From: Diadophis punctatus similis
Taxonomy: Eukaryota > Chordata > Lepidosauria > Squamata > Dipsadidae
Assembly: GCA_023053685.1 (NCBI GenBank)
Contig: JALIGW010000040.1
Location: forward strand, 717,501 to 781,500
Direction of reading: 5' to 3'
DNA length: 64,000 nt
Part shown: piece after piece, positions 1 through 7,779 of the stretch
Numbering within the stretch: position 1 is the stretch's first letter
Layout: every line of letters starts with the position of its first letter
Made by a program: the position numbers and the translations under genes
The notes under the pieces: model-generated
Database searches by the model: none
Seen by the model: the letters and a program-made list of their open reading frames with translations, nothing else
What the model was told of the DNA's origin: nothing

Positions 1-60
1 AGGAGGAGGAATGTCAAAGACATCAAAATACTGGGGAGACGATCCCTGTGTTGTTAAGCA

Positions 61-280
61 CAGAAATGTCCCAAAAGTGCTTTTTCAAGAGGCAACTGGA
101 CTTTCTGGCTTTTCTTTGAAGACGTTTCATTTCTCCAGAATTGAAGAAGCTTCTTGAATGAGAAAAGAAACGTCTTCAAAGAAAAACCAGAAAGTCCCAA
201 GCTTTCAAGTTGCCTCTTGGAAAAGCACCTTTGGGACAACCGGGACCTGGATGACGGAGATTCTCCATAGACATTTAGTA
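61..280. repeat. Fold-back repeat, copy 1 (possibly Penelope-like terminal sequence)
   Basis: The left arm (about 68-130: GTCCCAAAAGTGC, AAGAGGCAACTGGAC, CTTTGAAGACG) recurs inverted at about 165-235 (CGTCTTCAAAG, CAAGTTGCCTCTTGG, GCACCTTTGGGAC), giving an imperfect hairpin about 170 bases long. A second copy lies at 16097-16270. Repeats with an AAGCTTCTT...GAGAAGCGAAACGTCTTC core occur in vertebrate Penelope-like elements; the family assignment is inference, the inverted repeat is direct. Confidence 0.55.
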
Positions 281-533
281 CAGACAGACGTCGGTGGTGC
301 CTCAGCTTAAAAGCAGCCGATGCTGTTACGGCATTCCACACTGTATCTTATTGCCTCCTTTTTGTTTTGGTTTAGATATTTCCTTGCATCTGTGTATACA
401 TTTCCTTTTTCAATTCACAAACCATAGAACTTACTAGAGTCACCAGTATGCCACAAAAAGTGCACTGGACAATTTATCCTGTGGAAGTATCACTAATATG
501 TAGGAAATAATGTTAGCTACTTTTTCCCTAGTA

Positions 534-902
534 CAGGTAGTCCTCAACTTACAACAGTTCACTTAGTGACTGTTCAAAGTTACAACAGCACTGAAAAAAG
601 TGACTTAATACCATTTTTCACACTTATGACCATTGCAGCATCCCCATGGTCACATGATTTACATTTGGATGCTTGACAACTGACTCGTATTTATGACAGT
701 TGCAAATCATGTGATTACCTTTTGCAACCTGACAAGCAAAGTCAGTGGGGAAACCAGATTCACTTAACAACTGTGTTACTAATTTAAGAACTACAGTGAT
801 TCAGAGAAAAGTCATAAAATGAAATAAAACTCACTTAACAAATTTCTCACTCAACAACATAAATTTTGGGCTCAGTTGCGGTTGTAAGGTGAGGAGTACC
901 TG
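534..902. mobile_element. Tigger/pogo-like MITE with TA target duplication
   Basis: The ends are inverted repeats: CAGGTAGTCCTCAACTTACAA at the left and the complement of a similar sequence (TTGTAAGGTGAGGAGTACCTG) at the right, each flanked by TA (532-533 and 903-904). At 369 bp with no transposase it is non-autonomous. Degraded relatives lie near 16040-16742, 23704-23925 and 54783-54925. Confidence 0.75.
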
Positions 903-1249
903 TAACTGCCTCTCAGCTGTGGTCTTTAAGCAGAACCCCAGCTTTAGGGTGTGGAATCTTTCTATGTATGCTGTTGGGGTGTGCTGGCACCGATAAAAAA
1001 GTCAGAACAACAGAAGATAATCCTGTTTAACATTACAACTTAAGGCCTTGCACATTGTGTAGGGTAATTAAAGATATCAAAGACCTCATGCATTCTCACA
1101 AAGGCGACTCAACTCCAGCCAAGACACAAACCTCAGTTTCTGAATGGTATCTTAACTTCCTATTAATACTGTGTAACTTTTAGTAGGGATAGCAAAAGGA
1201 GAAATACCCCGGTGGAATGGCAAAGTAACTGCCTCCAAAACATTCAAAG

Positions 1250-1520
1250 GGTGGGAGGTGAGAAGAGATGTGGCCTTCCGAAAAGCCGTTAAGACATGGC
1301 TTTTCCTGCAGGCAGGGGGTAGAGCTTATTTCCATCTGCGCTCTCCCCCGGGTATGTCTGGTTGGTTGAATGGTTTTTATATTGCAATTTTTAATTTTTA
1401 TATTTTGATTTTAACTCAACTGTTTATTGGTTATTCTTGTATTTTTCTTGTGTTGTATGCCGCCCTGAGTCCCTCGGGAGTTGGGCGGCATATAAGAAAA
1501 CCAAATAAATAAATAAATGT
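1250..1520 (+). mobile_element. L2-type LINE 3' end fragment
   Basis: The closing part of the L2 unit that is also seen after the RT ORF at 50200-50527: a GGCCTTCCG..AAGACATGGCTTTTCC motif, then the conserved hairpin-like tail GCCGCCCTGAGTCCCTCGGG and an AAATAAAT tail. 5' truncated. Confidence 0.75.
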
Positions 1521-2310
1521 GTGTGTGGGGGGGGGGGGGGTTCGTGAGAGATCAGTCCCACAGAGAGGGCCTTCTCCGGGTCCCGTCAGCCAAACAATGC
1601 CGGCTGGCGGGCCCACGGGGAAGGGCCTTCTCTGTGGGAGCCCCATCTCTCTGGAACCAACTCCCGCCAGAGATCCGTACTATCCCCACCCTACTGGCCT
1701 TCCGCAAGGCAGTAAAAACATAGCTCTTCCGGCAGGCGGGGTGAAGAGATGATTCCCCCAAGGATGAATGGCTTTTTATATTGTAATATGATGTTTTTAG
1801 ATGCCTTTTTTAATGTGTAGTTCTAATCTCTGCTGTAAGCCGCCCTGAGTCCCACGGGATTGGGCGGCCTATAAGAACTCTTATAAATAAATAAATAAAT
1901 AAATAAGAAAACCAAATAAATAAATGTGTGTGTGTGGGGGGGTTCGTGAGAGATCAGTCCCACAGAGAGGGCCTTCTCCGGGTCCCGTCAGCCAAACAAT
2001 GCCGGCTGGCGGGCCCATGGGGAAGGGCCTTCTCTGTGGGAGCCCCATCTCTCTGGAACCAACTCCCGCCAGAGATCCGTACTATCCCCACCCTACTGGC
2101 CTTCCGCAAGGCAGTAAAAACATGGCTCTTCCGGCAGGCGGGGTGAAGAGATGATTCCCCCAAGGATGAATGGCTTTTTATATTGTAATATGATGTTTTA
2201 GATGCCTTTTTTAATGTGTAGTTCTAATCTCTGCTGTAAGCCGCCCTGAGTCCCACGGGATTGGGCGGCCTATAAGAACTCTTATAAATAAATAAATAAA
2301 TAAATAAAGT
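1505..2310 (+). repeat. Tandem duplication (about 402 bp unit) of an L2 3' end
   Basis: Two near-identical copies follow each other. The string TTCGTGAGAGATCAG occurs at 1541 and 1943, and TATAAGAACTC at 1870 and 2271, so the unit is 401-402 bp. I see only a few differences (for example CACGGG/CATGGG and ATAGCTC/ATGGCTC). Both end in (AAATA)n, and an additional flanking segment (AAGAAAACCAAATAAAT) is duplicated too, so this is a duplication of a genomic segment rather than two insertions. Confidence 0.85.
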
Positions 2311-2688
2311 GCAACAAAGTCATAAAAATAGTGTCGGCAGCTACACTATGGGTCAAGGTAGGCATAGAGGAACAGCAGCAGGAAAACAGTTGGCTGCAGC
2401 AATGGGGTGGGACAGAAACTGAAAATGCCAGCCAGCAGGTGAGGAAGCAAGTTTTGGACCAAAGGGAAAAAAGAGAAAAACTATTCCTCACAAATTTCGT
2501 CATCCATGAGTATTCCAAGGTTATACCTGCAGCCCAGAGAGAAAATAGAAGGGGCTCCTGGTGCAGAAACTTTTCAATTCGGATGGGTCAAAATCCTCGT
2601 GTTCTGTCACAGAAAGAGGTGTCTTGTTGGGTTGGGTTGAACGTTTGGCTTTGCATTTGGCTGTCAGCAGCTTCATTTATCATTCCAG

Positions 2689-2766
2689 GAGGAATATGAA
2701 GACTCCAGTGGGAATGTGGTCAACAAGAAGACGTATGAAGACCTGAAACGCCAAGGCCTTCTGTAA
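2689..2766 (+). CDS. SF3A3: SF3A3 (splicing factor 3a subunit 3), terminal coding exon
   Basis: SF3A3 (SF3a60) is a subunit of the U2 snRNP SF3a complex and acts in the nucleus in branch-site recognition. A pyrimidine-rich acceptor ending in CATTCCAG at 2681-2688 precedes an exon reading EEYEDSSGNVVNKK, then TYEDLKRQGLL and a TAA stop at 2764-2766. This is the conserved C-terminus of SF3A3 as I recall it from other vertebrates. Earlier exons, including the zinc finger, are not seen in 1-2688, which is taken as intron. Same-strand INPP5B and MTF1 downstream agree with known synteny. Only 25 residues are available, but the match is nearly exact. Confidence 0.9.
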   Translation, partial: EEYEDSSGNVVNKKTYEDLKRQGLL

Positions 2767-2945
2767 ACAACACCTCCGCCCCCCCCCCAAAAAAAACCCC
2801 ACTCATCTCCCCTTGTCTCCCTTTTGGTGACTGGAGTCCTTGTGGGCAGGCACTCCAGAGATGCTCCTAGTCAACAGAATGGATTCTGTAAGACCTTTGC
2901 TTTATGTGGAACTGATATATAGAAATAAACTACTTTTAAAGGCAG
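2767..2945 (+). other. SF3A3: SF3A3 3' UTR
   Basis: Sequence after the SF3A3 stop, including a C-rich/A-rich low-complexity stretch near 2780-2800, running to shortly after a canonical AATAAA. The cleavage site is inferred about 15-20 bases past the signal. Confidence 0.7.
2924..2929 (+). terminator. SF3A3 polyadenylation signal AATAAA
   Basis: Canonical AATAAA, 158 bases after the SF3A3 stop codon, in the context ATAGAAATAAACTAC. It is the first such hexamer after the stop. Confidence 0.75.
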
Positions 2946-5900
2946 GAGGAATGAGCATCTGGTCTGGTGGTGTAGCCTTGCTTGACGGAAACGTTCTCCC
3001 AATGGCTGCCACTAAATGACCCATCCTTGAGCCTCAGTATCTGAAGGCACACACCGTTCAAACCCAAGTTAGCTTCCCTCTGCAGGAAACGTGGAAGGAA
3101 AGTTCCTTTATATTAGGTAAAAACATAGGAGTCCCATGCTTGTGTTCACAGCTGAGGTGCTGCCTCCGGCCCTTCTGTTTCCTTCACTTCTCTTTGCAGC
3201 CATTATTTCTGAATAGTCAGTCCCTCGTTTCCACTTGCTCAAGGGAGCAGAGAAAAGCAAGCATTGGCATACGTGACAGCCTTGTTGGAGAAGAGCTGGT
3301 GAGGTTTTGATGAAAGGCTGCCCTGTAGATCCTTTCCCAAATTCTCTTTGGTAGAAAAGCAGGATTCTCTTGGCAGATGCCATATAAGTTGGGGGAGGGG
3401 GGAAGGAAGCTGCTGCCCTTCCCATGTATTAATTTGGGGAGGCTACCCAGTACCTGCTACCATCAGTTCAGCCTGCGCCAATCTGCCACCAAGCAATGTT
3501 TTTCCTTTGTTGACACCTGAGCTGCTACTCTGAGCCCCCTAGGAATAGAAAGAGTGGATCATTAAGTCTAATTGGGGCGGGTTTGTTGCTGTAATTGTCC
3601 CAGGAAGCTGAGGCAGAGGCTTAACCAAAAGCAAGCCACAGAGGTGGAGACTTTCCTGGGAAATGGGGCAAACTCTTGCTTCTCTTCCAGAAGCCACTGG
3701 CTAAGCTCCAGCAGACTAGCAGAGCCTGTTATCCGGATACCCTTAGGTGGGGGCAGGGAGCAGCAGCTGTAAGCAAGGATTGGTTCCATTGTATGTGGGA
3801 AGATAGGCTCAGGAGGCTCAGGCTGATGTGGATCAGAACAATTGATCAGAGAGAGAGAGAGAGAGACTGCTTTCTGCCCCTAAGTCTAAAACCGTTCCTG
3901 TGGGCCGTGGATCTTAGTCTCTGAAAAACAGTCTTCACTGGGATACCTGTTCTGTGAGATTGCCAGGAAGCAGCTATTGCCAGCCCAAAGAGCAGATCAA
4001 GCCATGATGCAAACTGGGATGCCCATGGCTTCTTGGCTTTCAGAAAGAGAAGGGTTTCACCCTTGGAATCAAAGAGGGAACCTTGTTTGGCAGAATTTCC
4101 TGTGGCAAATGGAGTTCTCGGACACTCCGGAGAAACAGCAGGGCCAAAAAGGTGCCCCTCTCTCTTGTTTCCTATCCAATTAACATAAATCAGGTGGCAA
4201 ACTGGGAGGACCCAGTTTGCCAGGCAAGCTTACCTCCTCACCTTGGATCAGCCACAGTTGATCCAGAGGCAGGGAACATGTTGCCCAGGGAGCCAGGTGC
4301 CTCGTCTCCCCCACCTTGGAGTGTTCTCGACTGGTTGTCTCCATCTCTACCTGGGCGGAGATGAGGGTTCTCAAGGGGACATTTCTTCTGCCAGTGCTGC
4401 AGGCAGAGAGCATTCAGACAGACACCAAGGCTCCCTGCAAACGAGCAAGGTAAGTGAGCGGAGCAGGCATGGGGTCTGGTGTGGAACAGATTGCAGAAAA
4501 GTCAGAGGGGTAGTTGTGGGCCTGCCAGTTATCAAGAGGTGGTGTATTGAATGTCAAAGTCAGGGAGGCAGAAGCTGAGCCAACAGCAAGCCAGAACCTA
4601 CACACTTGATGCCAGAAGGAATTCCCAAGGAACCATAAGCCACAGCCTGGGAAGGAATGAGTGAGCTGAGAGACTGGTCCTCTTTCTTGTTCTTGGACTC
4701 TGTGTGTCTGCAGATGAGCCAAAGATGGCTCACATATGGCTTCTGAGCTGCTGCTGGGCCATTTGTAGCCTGGAGCTCTTAAGAGGACAGAAAGGGGAAA
4801 TGAAATGGCATCACATGTGGACAATTAGAATATTAAGAAATATTTTTTCATGTATCAGAAGAGTTCCTTGCAAAGGCCAAACGTCTGTTTCCTCCATGGA
4901 GTGATGCTTTTATTGCAGGTGAAAGAATAAGCTGCTGTGTCTTCACCCGTGGCCTATTTACTCTGGTGTAGGTGTGTGGCTCAAGCAGGAACTAAATCAG
5001 GCCAAAGTTTTCACAAAATCTGATCTGCGGCGCTGGGAAGGGTCTGGAAGACCCAGATTCCTGGGCAGGTCTCAGCCTGGTTCCTGAAGTACCCAGAGGG
5101 CTGGCTCAGAGAGGGGGATGAATTTGGAACTGGAAAAGGACCTGCTCAGTCAACCCAACCAGCTGGGCGTTGGCTGACACAAGGCATGGGGCAGCTTTCT
5201 GTTTTGATGCCTGCCTGGGCGTCCCTCGCTTCCCTCTGGGGCTGAACCAAACACGCGTTGCTGGGCCAACAACGTGTGTCATTAACCTGCAGCTCTGGGC
5301 CTTCGGGCTTGTCATTTTCCTGTCTCCCTGGCAGCCACAAGTCACTTTGGGGCCTGCCGGGCATCCTGGAAATGAGCCCAATGCCATCCTAGACCATGCA
5401 GTTTGCTGAATAGATCGCAGGTTAGCTACCTTCTGAGGGGCCATGTCGCCTCCAATCCCAGCTTTTGAAAGAACAGTTGCCTTGTGGGGCTGCAGGCTGA
5501 TGTCAATGATACGCGAAGAGGCCAGAATGGTGAGAGCAGAAACCTGGAGAGTGGGGGAAAGCTGGCCTCGATAATGGAAAAAAAACCCCTTAGAATTGGG
5601 GTTGATTGCAAACTGATCCAGCAGTGTGATAGGACTGCAAAAAATGCAATTCTAAGCCACATTTAGAGGAGTGTTTTTCCAGATCAAAGGATGGTTCCAA
5701 TTTCTTTTGCTCTGGTGAAATTTTATCCCAAATATTAAGTTTTTAAAACATGCATTTTAAAAAACATTCTCAGGGACCAGAACAGGTTCAAAGGAGGGGC
5801 CACAAGGAAGACTCAGTAGGACCCCTTGCAAAGTGAGTTTGAAGGAGCTGGATATGCTGAGTGGCCTTAAGATTGAGTAGCAGGTGATACCCTTGTTTTC

Positions 5901-6522
5901 AAGCAGCTGAATGGATGTCAAGCAGAAGGTCCAGCTTGGCTTTCTATCATACCAGAAATTGGAATTTATTTTATGAAATATATATGGAATGTTTAACTTC
6001 AAGCAGGCAGATTTTGACTGAATGGGCAGGGTGTGTGTGAGCCGATCTACCCTTTATGTGTTCAGGCAGGAGCTGAACAGCCTTTGTGGGGGGGGGCTTT
6101 GAGTCGGGCCCTGCACTGATCAAGGGGTGACTCAACCTTCAGAAATTACTTGGTCAGCAGCTGCCCAGTTAATGAGCCTCCTGGTGGAAGCCCTTGTCCT
6201 GAGTAGAGAACTTTGACTTCGGATCTCTCGCCATATATTGAGGTCCCCAAAAGTTCTTAGCGGTAACACTGGAGACACCCCCCAGGGAGGGGAGCTTTTT
6301 GCAGGGCCTGCTTGAAAAGGGAAGACTGTCAAATAAGGTGGTCTTTCCTTGTTTGACAGAGACTCTCCCTGTTTCTTAGCCCTGCGTGGGACATAAGACT
6401 TATTGTAGCCTTACTTAGCAAATGCAGACACAAGTCATTCACTCCAAATCATAGATATTCATGCTAGTACAAATAGTTCAGACAGCAGATAAATGGGAGG
6501 GAGGGAGAGGGAGAACATAAAA
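2946..6522. other. SF3A3 to LU-gene intergenic region, no assignable gene
   Basis: Moderate GC with short open frames in several phases but none I recognise. A potential first-exon-like segment (ATG at 4363, donor at about 4451) has no partner. A short (GA)n run sits near 3849-3868. Nothing else is supported. Confidence 0.4.
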
Positions 6523-6890
6523 CAGTATAACAGAGTTGGAAGGGATCTTGGAGGTCATCTAGTCCAACTCCTTACTTGAGCAGGAGACCATATGCCATTT
6601 TAGACAAGTGGCTGTCCAGTCTCTTCTTAAAAGCCTCCAGTGATGGAACACCTATAACTTCTGAAGGCAAGACATTCCGCTGGTTTATTGTTCTCACTGT
6701 CAGTAAATTTTTTCCTTAGTTTGAGATTGCTTCTCTCCTTGATTAGTTTCCATCCATTGTTTCTTGTCTTGACTTCTGGTGCTTTAGTAAATAGGTTGAC
6801 TCCCATCGTCTTTGTGACAGCCCTTCAAATATTGGAACATTGCTATCATGTCTCCCCTAGTCCTTCTTTTCACTAGACTAGACATGCATA
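6523..6890 (-). mobile_element. CR1 LINE 3' fragment, antisense
   Basis: Read on the minus strand this ends in the CR1 signature GGTCCCTTCCAACTCTGTTATACTG (here AGTATAACAGAGTTGGAAGGGATC on the + strand). The minus-strand translation carries the NQWNSLP-like C-terminal stretch seen in other copies in the window. Confidence 0.85.
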
Positions 6891-7023
6891 GACTACTCCC
6901 ATAGACTAGACATAAGCCCTTCCAAGAACTGCCCTAAGAGAAGAAGGAACACTATTTTCTGCAACAGACCTTAGGTGCAGCACAAGAGTGGGAGCACCAC
7001 TCATCAGGTTTTCCAGGTCAGAG

Positions 7024-7272
7024 AGATTGATAGCAATAGCAATAGCATTTAGACTTATATACCGCTTCATAGTGTTTTTACAGCCCTCTCTAAGCGCTTT
7101 ACAGAGTCAGCCTATTGCCCCCAACAATCTGGGTCCTCATTTTACCCACCTCGGAAGGATGGAAGGCTGAGTCAACCTTGAGCCTGGTGAGATTCGAACT
7201 GGCGAACTGTAGCTAGCAGTCAGCTGAAGTAGCCTGCAGTACTGCACTCTAACCACTGCGCCATCCTCCCTA
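7024..7272 (-). mobile_element. Sauria-type tRNA SINE, antisense
   Basis: The right end is the complement of a tRNA-like head; the minus strand has the B-box-like GTTCGAATCTCACC. The body has CTTTACAGAGTCAGCC and CCCCCAACAATCTGGGTCC, the squamate SINE body. A second antisense copy is at 16305-16535. Confidence 0.8.
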
Positions 7273-7742
7273 AGACTTTGAAAAAGCCAGCTCCAGCTTT
7301 CCTTGCTGCTGGATGGGTTAGGAATGGAGAGAGAGCTTCGTCAGGTCTGGCCGCCAGCCGCTGACAGGATGGGAGAAGCCAGGCAGCTGAACTACTTGCT
7401 CTGGACTGTCCCCAGCTAAGCTGAGGAAATAGTCATCATGACCCAACCACAATGGGGGCTCCTCCTTGATCCTTGTTGTGGGGGTTGCCTTGGCAACCGG
7501 TTGCCCACCATAACGTGATGCACAGCTGTGGAGTGCCCAGCGCCTGCGGCTGTGGCAGGACGAGTGGCCACGCTGCAGGGATCAGGATTCAGCAGCCTGG
7601 CTGGGTGGGAGCCTTCCCACGGCTTTGCATGGTGTGTGGATCTTTTCTGCTTTTCCTCTGCAGCAAAAGGAAAGACAACCTCTGCAGAGACCACAGGGGC
7701 CTTCCTCCCCTCCATCTAGAGAAGCGAGTCCTGTGCTCCAGG

Positions 7743-7779
7743 ATGATCCACTCCAACTTCCAGATCCTTTCAGCCCCAG
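7743..7779 (+). CDS. LU gene exon 1 (start of signal peptide)
   Basis: Encodes MIHSNFQILSAP plus one base; donor CAG|GTAAGAGG. Phase 1 fits exon 2 exactly. The frame is open upstream of this ATG, so an earlier start is possible. An alternative start is ATG 8071 just upstream of exon 2 (MFAGLLLLCS). Confidence 0.5.

Larger units (their letters stand above)
1..2688 (+). other. SF3A3 intron (penultimate-to-last), repeat-filled
   Basis: No coding exon is recognisable upstream of the last SF3A3 exon. The stretch holds a fold-back repeat, a Tigger-like MITE and three L2 3' ends, two of which form a tandem duplication. 905-1250 and 2310-2680 show no feature I can name. Confidence 0.6.

Noticed and set aside
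4363..4451. Possible first exon with ATG and a good GTAAGTG donor (MRVLKGTFLLPVLQ)
   Set aside because: Ends in phase 2, which does not fit the LU gene exon 2 (phase 1), and no partner exon or homolog is recognised.
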